DNA of 64,000 nucleotides from Pelolinea sp. (GTDB lineage: Bacteria > Chloroflexota > Anaerolineae > Anaerolineales > Anaerolineaceae). Positions 17,674 through 26,279 of this stretch are shown one piece after another; position 1 is the stretch's first letter; every line of letters starts with the position of its first letter. Below the pieces are notes generated by a model. The model saw only the letters and a program-made list of their open reading frames with translations, was not told the origin of the DNA and ran no database searches. The position numbers and the translations under genes were made by a program. The stretch lies in the NCBI GenBank assembly GCA_012797975.1, contig JAAZOD010000028.1:1-64000 (forward strand). The letters run 5' to 3'.

Positions 17674-19583
17674 AGTTTTACACTTCCCGGATTTTTCAAG
17701 GTATATCCGCCCAGCCGCTGCAAGCGCTGCGCGAATTCCTCACTTTTGATTATTATAATCAATCTGTTCACCGCTTCCGTCTCATAGGCATCCCCTGCAA
17801 TCAACAGATCATATTCCTCCTCTGCGATGGGAATGAAATCCAAGCCGTAGATCTTCGCGGCGGCCAGAATACCCAGCCCGGCATCGGCTGTTCCGGCAGC
17901 GATGGCCGCCGCCACCGCCGTATGGGTAAATTCCTCACGCTCGTATCCATTGATCAAGGACGGATCGATGCCATTCTGCTTCGACAGATAATCGCATAAA
18001 ACCCGCGTCCCGCTTCCCTTCTGCCGGTTCACATAGTCCAGACCGATCAGATCGCGGAAGCCTTTGATTCCGCGGGGATTTCCCGCCGGAACCATCAGCC
18101 CCTGCACACGCCCGACACATTCCATGAGCACCACCCCGCCTTCAGGAAAATATTTTTTCACATAGGGGATATTGTAAACGCCACTGGTTTCATCCAACAA
18201 ATGAACGCCCCCCAGATGCGCTTCTCCTCGCTTGACCGCCATGATGCCACCCATACTGCCCACATGCGACGACGCCACCATGCTGCCCGGATACTCACGC
18301 CGCATGATATCCGCCACTTCATCCAATAAAGGATCATGGCTGCCCGAGATCACCAGCATACGCCGGATCTCTTCAGAGGAATGTGTTAAACGGACCGTTA
18401 CCTTTTCGCCGGCTTCATATCCCTCCACATTTTGCGGCACATCGATAATTCCATCGGCTTTGACAAAAGAACTGACCACCCCGGCCCCCCGATTCAATGG
18501 GACTGCCACCATCTTTCCACCCACCCAGCCCAGCCGGGCTCGGATGAACTCCCGATACTTCAACGAAGAGGTTAAGCGGCGTGAAACCACCGCTTCAATG
18601 GTTTCCGCTTTTCCGAAGGTGCGATAGGTGAGCTTTTCCAGGAGCGGTTTGAAGATCGCATCCATGACAATAATGCCCGACACAGGATAACCGGGAACCC
18701 CAACGACCGGCACACAACAGGGCAGCCCTTCCCGCATGGCGAAAGCCAGCACAGCCGGTTTACCCGGTTTGATGGCAATGCCGTGCAGCACAACCTCGCC
18801 AACCTTCTGGATAGCTTCTTTGGCATAATCCGCCCTGCCCGCAGAGGAACCCGCATTGATGATGACCCCATCACATTCCCCAATCGCCACCGCCAGCGCT
18901 TCTTGAATGAGCACCAGATCATCCTTAACGATCGGATATACCTTGGGAATGCAACCCCATTCGGTCAGCATCCCTGAAAAAATGGAGGAGTTGAATTCGA
19001 TAATATCACCTTCGCGAGGTTTCTCAGTGGGCAACACCATTTCATCCCCGGTGGGCAGGATGCCGATCACCGGTCGTTTAACCACTTCCACCTGCAGCAC
19101 GCCAGCCGCCAGCATGGGTGCCATGCTGGCGGGGGTAATCACGGTAAAGGAGGGAATGATCATATCCCCGGCACTGATATCTTCCCCGATCTGGCGTACA
19201 TTCTGCCACGGCACTGCAGCAGAATACAACAGGTACCATCCATCCGCTTCCACCACATCCTCGACCATGACCACCGCATCACAACCTACCGGCAGTGGAT
19301 CGCCCGTGTCGACCCACAGAAAATCGGAAGCGCCCAGCTTGACCGGGGTTGTCTCGGTAGCGCCGAAGGTCTTCTTTGAGTCCAGTGCAATGCCATCCAT
19401 GCCGCAGGCGTTGTAGTGGGGAGCGCTGATGCGGGCATACACCGCATGGGCAGAAACCCTGTTCAGTGTATTTTGCGTATCGATAATCTCAGTGCGATAC
19501 CGCAATCCATGGCCGATCAACACATCCTGATATTTCTGTATTGCTTCATCCAACGCAGTGTTGGTAAGAAATGCAAATGGCAT
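17664..19583 (-). CDS. MoeA-type molybdopterin molybdotransferase fused to a periplasmic-binding-protein-like domain
   Basis: About residues 1-400 are a MoeA fold (CGMDGIALDS, VDTGDPLPVGCDAVVMVED, GILPTGDEMV, NAGSSAGRADYAKE, GIAIKPGKPAVLAF, GVPGYPVSG). Residues 410-639 resemble a solute-binding domain of the kind used for molybdate or tungstate (LVISGSHDPLLDEV, GSMGGIMAVKRGEAHLGGVHLLD, RQKGSGTRVLCDYL, TADAGLGILAAA). It has no signal peptide, so the binding domain should be cytoplasmic and could deliver or sense the oxyanion. ATG 19583 is preferred over the GTG two codons upstream because AAGGAG overlaps that GTG and lies 5 nt before the ATG. Such fusions are common beside an ordinary moeA. 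Confidence 0.85.
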   Translation of the reverse strand: MPFAFLTNTALDEAIQKYQDVLIGHGLRYRTEIIDTQNTLNRVSAHAVYARISAPHYNACGMDGIALDSKKTFGATETTPVKLGASDFLWVDTGDPLPVGCDAVVMVEDVVEADGWYLLYSAAVPWQNVRQIGEDISAGDMIIPSFTVITPASMAPMLAAGVLQVEVVKRPVIGILPTGDEMVLPTEKPREGDIIEFNSSIFSGMLTEWGCIPKVYPIVKDDLVLIQEALAVAIGECDGVIINAGSSAGRADYAKEAIQKVGEVVLHGIAIKPGKPAVLAFAMREGLPCCVPVVGVPGYPVSGIIVMDAIFKPLLEKLTYRTFGKAETIEAVVSRRLTSSLKYREFIRARLGWVGGKMVAVPLNRGAGVVSSFVKADGIIDVPQNVEGYEAGEKVTVRLTHSSEEIRRMLVISGSHDPLLDEVADIMRREYPGSMVASSHVGSMGGIMAVKRGEAHLGGVHLLDETSGVYNIPYVKKYFPEGGVVLMECVGRVQGLMVPAGNPRGIKGFRDLIGLDYVNRQKGSGTRVLCDYLSKQNGIDPSLINGYEREEFTHTAVAAAIAAGTADAGLGILAAAKIYGLDFIPIAEEEYDLLIAGDAYETEAVNRLIIIIKSEEFAQRLQRLGGYTLKNPGSVKLWN

Positions 19584-19585
19584 AT

Positions 19586-20794
19586 TCACTCCTTAAAAAG
19601 GATCACCTCTACCGGTTCACCTTTTTTCAACCCTTCCCGATCTCTGGCAATGCGGAAATAACCATCCGCACCCGCCAGGGTGGTGATCAACCCGGATTTT
19701 CCAATAATGGGATAGACTTGCTCTCCTTCGATGATTACCGGTACGATATCCTCGCGTCCCTGGTTAGAAGAAACCGCACACGCCAGGGAGAACACACTCT
19801 GCTTTTCATCCGGTTCTGCGCCCAACATGGAGTCGAGCAAAGGTTTGACCAGCAGCAGGAACATGAAATACGCTGCGACCGGATTTCCGGGAAGACCGAA
19901 AACCGGGATCTTTTCGATCTGACCGAAGATGGTTGGCTTCCCGGGTTTCACCGCCACGCCATGCACATACAAATCCCCCAATTTTGCAATGGTTTCTGGA
20001 ATGGAATCTTTCACCCCGGCCGAAGTGCCACCGGACAGAACCAGGATGTCGCAATCCCGAATCGCCTGGCGCACCGCACGTTCAAGGGAAAGCTGATCAT
20101 CTTTTACGATACCGTAAAATCTTGTGCTCGCCCCATGCTCCTGCGCAGCCGCCTTCAGCATAGGACCATTGACATCACGAACCGTTCCCAACGTCAAAGG
20201 GTCGTCGGCATTGACCAGTTCATCGCCTGATGAAATGATAACCACACGCGGTTTTTTCCTGACCGGAAGGATAGTCAAGCCCAATGCTGCCAGGGTACCG
20301 ATATCCACCGCATGAATCCTCTTTCCTTTTTTATAGATCCCACCGCCGGGTTTACCATCATCCCCCCGAAAAATAAGGTTGGCACCCGGAGCGCATGGTT
20401 TCCGCACGCCGATGGTACCATCGCCAAAATCTTCCGTGTCCTCCAGCATCACCACGGCATCCGCCCCTTGTGGAATTTCACCGCCGGTTGGAACGGAAAC
20501 ACATTGACCTGCCTGCAGGACGATCTCGGTATGTTTGCCCATGAGCGCTTCGCCCACCATTTTCAAAATAGCAGGCATGGCATCCGAGCAGCCAAAGACA
20601 TCCGATCCCTTCAGCGCATAACCATCCACCGTGGAACGGTCGAAGGCGGGAATATATTCCGTGAATGCAACATCTTCAGCCAAAACACGGTCCAATGCCT
20701 CATCCAGCATTATCAACTCAGCCGGCATTTGTACACCCGCAAATTTTTCCCGAATGAGCATCTGTACGTCAGAAAGGTTTTTTACATAGAGCAT
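19586..20794 (-). CDS. moeA: Molybdopterin molybdotransferase MoeA (copy 2)
   Basis: MoeA inserts molybdate into adenylylated molybdopterin. This 402-residue copy carries PAFDRSTVDGYAL, VPTGGEIPQGADAVVMLED, RKKPRVVIISSGDELV, LSGGTSAGVKD, GVAVKPGKPT and GLPGNPVAAYF, so the active site looks complete. Its stop lies 2 nt before the start of the MoeA-PBP gene. It is about equally similar in layout to the upstream copy, which suggests either tandem duplication with separate roles (molybdenum and tungsten) or cofactor-specific partners. Confidence 0.93.
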   Translation of the reverse strand: MLYVKNLSDVQMLIREKFAGVQMPAELIMLDEALDRVLAEDVAFTEYIPAFDRSTVDGYALKGSDVFGCSDAMPAILKMVGEALMGKHTEIVLQAGQCVSVPTGGEIPQGADAVVMLEDTEDFGDGTIGVRKPCAPGANLIFRGDDGKPGGGIYKKGKRIHAVDIGTLAALGLTILPVRKKPRVVIISSGDELVNADDPLTLGTVRDVNGPMLKAAAQEHGASTRFYGIVKDDQLSLERAVRQAIRDCDILVLSGGTSAGVKDSIPETIAKLGDLYVHGVAVKPGKPTIFGQIEKIPVFGLPGNPVAAYFMFLLLVKPLLDSMLGAEPDEKQSVFSLACAVSSNQGREDIVPVIIEGEQVYPIIGKSGLITTLAGADGYFRIARDREGLKKGEPVEVILFKE

Positions 20795-20832
20795 TTATCA
20801 CTCACCGTGTTTTCGAGGCACAATCTTTCAAT

Positions 20833-22044
20833 TCATCGATCCAGGAAGATGACCTCCACCAACTCCCCTTGCAGAACCTCGTTACGATCCCGTGGCACAC
20901 GCATGAATCCATCTGCGCAGGAAACGGTGGTGATCAGCCCTGATTTGCTGGCAACCGGATGAGCAGCGCCGTCTTTGAGGATGACCGGTACAAATTCTTC
21001 GCGACCATGATTGGTGATAAAGGTCTTTGCCAAAGGTGCGACCACCTTTCGATCCACAACCAGTGTGTCAAGAAAAGAATGGAGCAACGGACGAACGAAT
21101 GTATGAAACGTAAAATAAGCCGAGACGGGGTTGCCGGGCATCCCAAAAACCGGCTTTCCCTGAATGCAACCAATAATGGTAGGCTTCCCGGGCTTTACCG
21201 TAATGCCGTGTACGATCACCTCCCCCAATTCACTGATAATGGAAGTCAGCATATCCTTCACATCCATGGAAGTTCCCCCTGAAACGAGCAGAAGGTCGCA
21301 TTCTGCAATAGCGCTTTGAATATGCCCCAGAATAGCCGGACGATCGTCCGGTACAATACCATACAGGCGCGGTTCGCCACCGCTGACTTGAATGGCTTGG
21401 GACAACATGGGGGAATTCACATCCCGAATCATGCCCACCTGCGCCAGCGATTCACCGGCAGGCACCAGTTCATCGCCAGTGGAAATGACGCCCACCTGCG
21501 GTTTTCTCCTCACCGGCACCTTCACCAACCCCATGGCTGCCAGCGTGCCAATATCGGCAATCTTAAGCCGCTTACCTGCAGGGATCACCAGTGTACCGGG
21601 CTGCATGTCTTCACCCCGAAAGATCATATTCAATTTTGGCGAACAGGGTTTATGGAACCGAACAGTTTCATCCCCACCATCGCTGGTATCTTCAATCATT
21701 ATCATGGCTTCTGTTCCCGCAGGCACTTCGCCACCAGTTGGAACATACGCACATTGGCCTCCCTCAATTCGAAATTCGGTATGCGAGCCCATGCGGGAGC
21801 TTCCCATTCGTTTTAAGCATACAGGAGATGAATCCGAGCAGTCCAAAAGGTCGTTCACTTTTACAGCGTAACCATCCACCGTAGAGCGATCGAAATTCGG
21901 GATGTATGCCGAAGCCATCACATTTTCTGACAGAACACGTTCCAAAGCTTGCTGGAGCGAAACGGTCTCCGTCTGCGTGCGCATCTTTCCAAAGCGCTCA
22001 CGGATGATCTGGCTTACTTCGGCAACCGGTTTTGTTTTCAGCAT
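20833..22044 (-). CDS. moeA: Molybdopterin molybdotransferase MoeA (copy 1)
   Basis: This is the first gene of the minus-strand cofactor operon. The 403 residues contain PNFDRSTVDGYAV, VPTGGEVPAGTEAMIMIED, RRKPQVGVISTGDELVPA, VSGGTSMDVKD, GITVKPGKPT and GMPGNPVSAYF. The SGGTS loop differs from copy 2 (SMDVKD against SAGVKD). GGAGGAG lies 6 nt before ATG 22044. The gene faces modB across 142 nt, which places the cofactor operon and the oxyanion transporter in one divergent unit. Confidence 0.93.
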   Translation of the reverse strand: MLKTKPVAEVSQIIRERFGKMRTQTETVSLQQALERVLSENVMASAYIPNFDRSTVDGYAVKVNDLLDCSDSSPVCLKRMGSSRMGSHTEFRIEGGQCAYVPTGGEVPAGTEAMIMIEDTSDGGDETVRFHKPCSPKLNMIFRGEDMQPGTLVIPAGKRLKIADIGTLAAMGLVKVPVRRKPQVGVISTGDELVPAGESLAQVGMIRDVNSPMLSQAIQVSGGEPRLYGIVPDDRPAILGHIQSAIAECDLLLVSGGTSMDVKDMLTSIISELGEVIVHGITVKPGKPTIIGCIQGKPVFGMPGNPVSAYFTFHTFVRPLLHSFLDTLVVDRKVVAPLAKTFITNHGREEFVPVILKDGAAHPVASKSGLITTVSCADGFMRVPRDRNEVLQGELVEVIFLDR

Positions 22045-22153
22045 GAGGGTTCTCCTCCATCGTTCTTTTCAGTATATCGATTTTTCGATTGGTCAACAAA
22101 CGAATCGATCGAATCTCTGCAACCTCCCAAACGAGTATTCAGAGTATGTATAT

Positions 22154-22159
22154 TATAAT
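22154..22159 (+). promoter_or_regulatory. -10 box for modB
   Basis: A perfect TATAAT lies 27 nt before the modB start. No good -35 hexamer is found 16-18 nt upstream, so an activator may be needed. Confidence 0.45.
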
Positions 22160-22186
22160 TGTGAATAAAAGTAGCATGCTTTCACC

Positions 22187-23014
22187 ATGAAAAATAGCAC
22201 TGCCCATCATCCGAAAAAAGACAGCCAGTTATGGAAACTGCTTTCCGCTCCCATGCTGTTGTTCATCCTCATCCCGATCCTTTCCTTGTTTTTACGGACC
22301 TCCCCCGCTGACGTTTTTCAGAACTTGCATGACAAACAAGTCACCCAGGCGATTACCTTGAGCCTTTCTTCATCCCTTGTCTCCACATCATTAACCCTGC
22401 TTTTTGGCACCCCGGTGGCCTATCGTTTGGCAACTCGCCGCTTTCGCGGTTACCACCTAGTGGATACCATTATTGATCTTCCTACCGTACTGCCCCCGTC
22501 CGTTGCAGGTGTGGCACTGTTAATGGCTTTTGGACGAAACGGGTTGATTGGCAGCTTTCTGGCAGACATCGGGATCACCATTCCGTTCACTTTTTTTGCC
22601 GTGGTTCTGGCGCAAATGTTCATCGCTTCTCCCTTCTATATCAAGTCCGCTACGTTGGGTTTTTCCAATATTGATAAACAATTGATCCAGGCGGCGGAAC
22701 TGGACGGCGCCAGCCGCTGGCAAATTTTCCGTTATATTTTCATCCCCCTTTCCAGCAAAGCTCTGATGAGCGGAAGCGTGATGACCTGGGCAAGAGCATT
22801 GGGTGAATTTGGCGCAACCATCATCTTCGCAGGCAACTTTCCGGGGCGAACCCAGACCATGCCCCTGGCGGTTTACATCGGTTTTGAGATCTCCATGAAT
22901 GTGGCATTGACCCTCTCGATCATCCTGATCTGCTTTTCCTTCCTCACCCTGGTCATTGTAAAGGGGTTCTTGCATGCCCGCATGGAAACCGAAGAAGAAC
23001 TCATCTCCTATTAG
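22187..23014 (+). CDS. modB: Molybdate/tungstate ABC transporter permease ModB
   Basis: The 275-residue protein has about six transmembrane helices and the permease coupling loop near residue 165 (AAELDGASRWQIFRYIFIPL), with TVLPPSVAGVALL and RALGEFGATIIFAGNFPG, which are characteristic of ModB-type permeases. It forms the membrane channel for the binding protein ModA encoded next. No ATPase gene (modC) is adjacent; the ATPase must be encoded elsewhere or shared. It starts the plus-strand pair and faces the moeA operon. Confidence 0.9.
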   Translation: MKNSTAHHPKKDSQLWKLLSAPMLLFILIPILSLFLRTSPADVFQNLHDKQVTQAITLSLSSSLVSTSLTLLFGTPVAYRLATRRFRGYHLVDTIIDLPTVLPPSVAGVALLMAFGRNGLIGSFLADIGITIPFTFFAVVLAQMFIASPFYIKSATLGFSNIDKQLIQAAELDGASRWQIFRYIFIPLSSKALMSGSVMTWARALGEFGATIIFAGNFPGRTQTMPLAVYIGFEISMNVALTLSIILICFSFLTLVIVKGFLHARMETEEELISY

Positions 23015-23143
23015 CAGTTTTCAAAAGCAAGACAAGAAGGGCCGCATTTTTTCCAGAGGGTGTTTTCTTATCCGAATACTTACGAATATTTTTCATCGAA
23101 AAGTTGTTGTAATCCAGCTTGTTGAAATGATGCTACAATATTC

Positions 23144-23177
23144 ATAGTCATATAATGAATATTCATATTATGACTAT
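23144..23177. promoter_or_regulatory. 34-bp imperfect palindrome before modA (candidate operator)
   Basis: Arms ATAGTCATA and TATGACTAT flank a central ATGAATATTCAT, giving near-perfect two-fold symmetry with two mismatched pairs. A -10-like TACAAT (23135-23140) lies just upstream, so a bound protein would block initiation. A molybdate-responsive repressor is a natural guess, but the sequence does not match the E. coli ModE box well. Confidence 0.6.
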
Positions 23178-23240
23178 AAGAGCAAAGACCCAATCGGGGA
23201 TTTGATCTTTCCATTTTTCCTAAACCAAGGAGGTTAGAAT

Positions 23241-24092
23241 ATGCGCTCGAAAGTTTTATCTATTTGTTTGTTATTCACCATTCTGATGTCGGCTGCCTGC
23301 ACTACCCAAGCCGCAGCCACCCCCACCGAAGCTCCCACCGAAGCACCAAGCAGCACCCCTGTGGAAGAGCGGACCCTGACGGTCATGGCTGCAGCATCCC
23401 TGACCGAATCGTACACAGAAATAGGAGCCTTGTTTGAATCGCAGAACCCGGGAGTAACCGTCACGTTCAATTTTGCGGGTACGCAGGCATTGGTCGAACA
23501 GCTTACCCAAGGTGCCGAAGCGGATGTATTCGCCAGCGCAAATACCAAATACATGAACGCCGCAGTGGATGCAGGGCTGGTAGCGGCCGACACCGCCCAG
23601 ACTTTTGCCTATAACAAGCTGGTCGTGATCTATCCCAAAGATAATCCTGCAGGAATTGCGGAATTGAAAGATCTGGCAAAATCCGGATTGAAGCTTGACC
23701 TGGCCGATTCATCCGTACCGGTCGGGCAATACTCCCTCGATTTTCTGGATAAAGCCGCTGCTGATGCAGCCTATGGCACCGCGTATAAAGATGCGGTCTT
23801 GAGCAATGTTGTTTCCTATGAAGAAAATGTGAAAGCGGTCGTTACCAAGGTCTCTCTTGGTGAAGCCGATGCGGGGATCGTCTATCTTACCGATGTTACG
23901 GCCGATGCTGCAGAATCGGTGAGCAAGCTGGATATCCCGGATGAGCTGAACACCATCGCCACCTACCCCGTCGCCCCTCTGACTGCCAGCAAAAATGCCG
24001 ATCTGGCACAAGCCTTCGTGAATCTGGTGCTTTCCAGCGAAGGACAAACCATTTTAGCAAAGTACGGCTTTGTACCGGCAACGGCACAATAA
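23241..24092 (+). CDS. modA: Molybdate/tungstate-binding lipoprotein ModA
   Basis: The signal peptide ends in a lipobox (SAAC at about residue 20) and a Thr/Pro/Glu-rich spacer leads to a binding domain of the ModA class: LTVMAAASLTESYTEIG, NFAGTQALVEQLTQGAEADVFASAN, SVPVGQYSLDFL and VSLGEADAGIVYLTDV. The protein captures molybdate or tungstate outside the membrane and delivers it to ModB. AAGGAGG lies 6 nt upstream of ATG 23241. The 226-nt gap after modB and the palindrome within it suggest separate control of modA. Confidence 0.92.
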   Translation: MRSKVLSICLLFTILMSAACTTQAAATPTEAPTEAPSSTPVEERTLTVMAAASLTESYTEIGALFESQNPGVTVTFNFAGTQALVEQLTQGAEADVFASANTKYMNAAVDAGLVAADTAQTFAYNKLVVIYPKDNPAGIAELKDLAKSGLKLDLADSSVPVGQYSLDFLDKAAADAAYGTAYKDAVLSNVVSYEENVKAVVTKVSLGEADAGIVYLTDVTADAAESVSKLDIPDELNTIATYPVAPLTASKNADLAQAFVNLVLSSEGQTILAKYGFVPATAQ

Positions 24093-24189
24093 TCGATCCG
24101 GCTCCAATCTCGATCCTTTGAAAACCAGCGGCGGAAAACTCGAGAAATTTCAATCGATCAAATAATTTTTCAAAGGATCTGCACACAAG

Positions 24190-24220
24190 AAACCAGCGGC
24201 TTTCATCGGGTCGCTGGTTT
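24190..24220 (+). terminator. Probable terminator after modA
   Basis: AAACCAGCG and CGCTGGTTT form a 9-bp stem, followed by GCG and five T residues. It lies between convergent genes. Confidence 0.6.
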
Positions 24221-24239
24221 GCGTTTTTCAACAGAAATT

Positions 24240-25553
24240 TCAGCGTTGATAGTCAAATGGGTTCTTAAAAATCTCCGAGCCGGTGCAAAGGCCGGTTTGG
24301 TTTTCCACTTTCAGGTGATGATCATCGAGAAGCTGCACGAGAATCTTGCCGTGCACACTCCAGCTATCCGCATTGTAGCAGTAGATTTGTCCATCGGCCG
24401 TTACTTCCGCCGGTTCACGATCAATGGTCCCGGAATGGTTGGGAGTGAACATAAAGGCACCGGCTTGGCTGGTAAAATTTCCGCCGATGGAAAGTTCTGC
24501 TTGGGTAGGATCGATATTGTTGTGCAAAAAAGCCAGGCCTTTTCCTTGAAACTCAAGACCATCTCCCTTTCCTCCGGGTTCGCCTCCATACCACATTCCC
24601 TGAATGGTTCCCGGAAGGTCCTGATTCACCTGCCCGCAAATCGGCTCCACAGTGCGCGGGACAAAATCAGGAGTGGGGTCATCGGCAGGCTTGAAACGAT
24701 TATCCCCGCCGAATTTTTGGTCGTATTGTTCTTTCAAATCACCAGAATAGAGATCGAACAAACAAAAAGAATGAGCGTATCGATCGTCATTATAAAAATC
24801 CCAGTTCACATCACTCCGTACCGGCACATTGTAGTTTGCCGCCCAAATCTCAAACGGCAGTGACAAACCCCACTCCGTTTCCTCCGCCTGCACATACCCG
24901 ATCTGTTCGCCCGCTTTGACGGGATAGCTCAGATTGTAATAACATTGCCCCTCACCGGCATTGTCATGTCCCGGTTTGACGATCCCATAAACACAGTTCG
25001 ATCGGGATTGTTTTTCTATTTCCGCTTTCAAATCCGGAATAATGTCATTGTACTGTGCAAAATCCAGCACCAACCCATCACAAACCGTGTATGAAATCAC
25101 ATATCCATTCTGAATATAGTTGCCGGAACCATCGTTGGTGGATAAAACCGTGATACTGGTGATCCAGGCATCTGCCGGTGCAAACAGGGGGATCTGCCCC
25201 TCATAATCGGTAGAAAAATAGATATGATCAACCGGAGAAGTATGTCCGGGTGGATTGATATTTCCCAAGGGGGTCAGTGCGTAAATATACTTTGGTTCCA
25301 TAAGTGGAGCGGTTAAGATTCCTTCCAGATCGGCCGGACAGGAGGGATAGGAACCAGTTTTTGCCATGATGTCTTTGATCATAGGGTTCCCCGTTGATCG
25401 ATCGTTGAGCTTCATTATCCAGCCGGCGATCAGGATCAAACCTGCTGCCAAGAGCGATAGCCCGAGCCACTTCAATCTTGAGAGCATTTTCCGTTTATCG
25501 TTCATTCGTCTTTTCTCACCTTGGTCCATGACATCCCACTGATTTTTCATCAT
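24240..25553 (-). CDS. Membrane-anchored extracellular protein with degenerate peptidase-M23-like region
   Basis: The protein of up to 437 residues has one transmembrane helix (LGLSLLAAGLILIAGWIM, about residues 30-47), with the rest outside. The middle part contains GHTSPVDHIYF, PLFAPADAWITSI and KAGEQIGYVQ, an order reminiscent of LytM/M23 metallopeptidase beta sheets. Most catalytic histidines and the HxH pair are missing, so peptidase activity is unlikely. The C-terminal 120 residues have no recognisable motif. The first ATG (25553) lacks a clear ribosome site; ATG 25505 has GGTGAG about 11 nt upstream and may be the true start. Confidence 0.6.
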   Translation of the reverse strand: MMKNQWDVMDQGEKRRMNDKRKMLSRLKWLGLSLLAAGLILIAGWIMKLNDRSTGNPMIKDIMAKTGSYPSCPADLEGILTAPLMEPKYIYALTPLGNINPPGHTSPVDHIYFSTDYEGQIPLFAPADAWITSITVLSTNDGSGNYIQNGYVISYTVCDGLVLDFAQYNDIIPDLKAEIEKQSRSNCVYGIVKPGHDNAGEGQCYYNLSYPVKAGEQIGYVQAEETEWGLSLPFEIWAANYNVPVRSDVNWDFYNDDRYAHSFCLFDLYSGDLKEQYDQKFGGDNRFKPADDPTPDFVPRTVEPICGQVNQDLPGTIQGMWYGGEPGGKGDGLEFQGKGLAFLHNNIDPTQAELSIGGNFTSQAGAFMFTPNHSGTIDREPAEVTADGQIYCYNADSWSVHGKILVQLLDDHHLKVENQTGLCTGSEIFKNPFDYQR

Positions 25554-25636
25554 GAGGATACAAATACGGTTTTTGTAGTTTAATTAGAAGGTTGCTTTAT
25601 TAAACTATAGTAGACCTTTTTTGAAATAAGGAAACC

Positions 25637-26215
25637 ATGAAAATTCATCTCATCATTGATCACCCTGATTCAAACAGCTTCAACCATTCCATCATGAACG
25701 CTTTTATCAAAGGGATCGATACCAGCCGTCACAGTCTGGATATCCTCGACCTGCATGCCGACCATTTCAACCCGGTCATGAACAAGGAAGAAATTGCCGG
25801 ATATGGCCGTGGAGAATGGCTTGATCCTCAAGTGCACGATTATCAACAACGTTTACGATCTGCCGATTACCTGGCACTGTTCTTCCCCATCTGGTGGATC
25901 GTGATGCCTGCAATGATGAAAGGTTGGATGGACAAAGTTCTTTTACCGGGGTTTGCATTCACCAAAGGGGCCAATCCAGATCCGCTGCTCACGCATATCA
26001 AGACAGCAGCCATCTTCACCACCACCGCAGTGGATGATGAAACGCATCACAAAAATTTCAATAATGCTCTGGATTGGGTACTTTGCAAAGGAACATTGAA
26101 CTTCATAGGGATTTCAGACACACGCTGGCTCAATTTCGGAGAAACCGGCATTGCCAGCCCCGAAAAACATCAAGCATGGTTGGAACACGTCAAAAATTTT
26201 ACTGCAAAACTATAA
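25637..26215 (+). CDS. NAD(P)H-dependent flavodoxin-fold oxidoreductase (quinone reductase-like)
   Basis: This 192-residue protein belongs to the flavodoxin_2 family (KefF/MdaB/NQO type). It shows the N-terminal strand and phosphate loop (DHPDSNSFNHSI), then FPIWWIVMPAMMKGWMDKVLLPGFAFTKG, the signature of the FMN/FAD and dimer contact region. These enzymes reduce quinones or nitro compounds with two electrons. AAGGAAACC precedes ATG 25637. It is a single-gene unit that ends at a perfect terminator. Confidence 0.85.
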   Translation: MKIHLIIDHPDSNSFNHSIMNAFIKGIDTSRHSLDILDLHADHFNPVMNKEEIAGYGRGEWLDPQVHDYQQRLRSADYLALFFPIWWIVMPAMMKGWMDKVLLPGFAFTKGANPDPLLTHIKTAAIFTTTAVDDETHHKNFNNALDWVLCKGTLNFIGISDTRWLNFGETGIASPEKHQAWLEHVKNFTAKL

Positions 26216-26216
26216 G

Positions 26217-26244
26217 AAAATGCCCCTGCTAGCAGGGGCATTTT
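26217..26244. terminator. Bidirectional intrinsic terminator
   Basis: A perfect 28-bp palindrome with AAAATGCCCC arms lies between two convergent genes and carries a T-tail on either strand. Confidence 0.9.
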
Positions 26245-26279
26245 CATACCAATAAACAAGGGGTACCGTTAAAGCGAAC

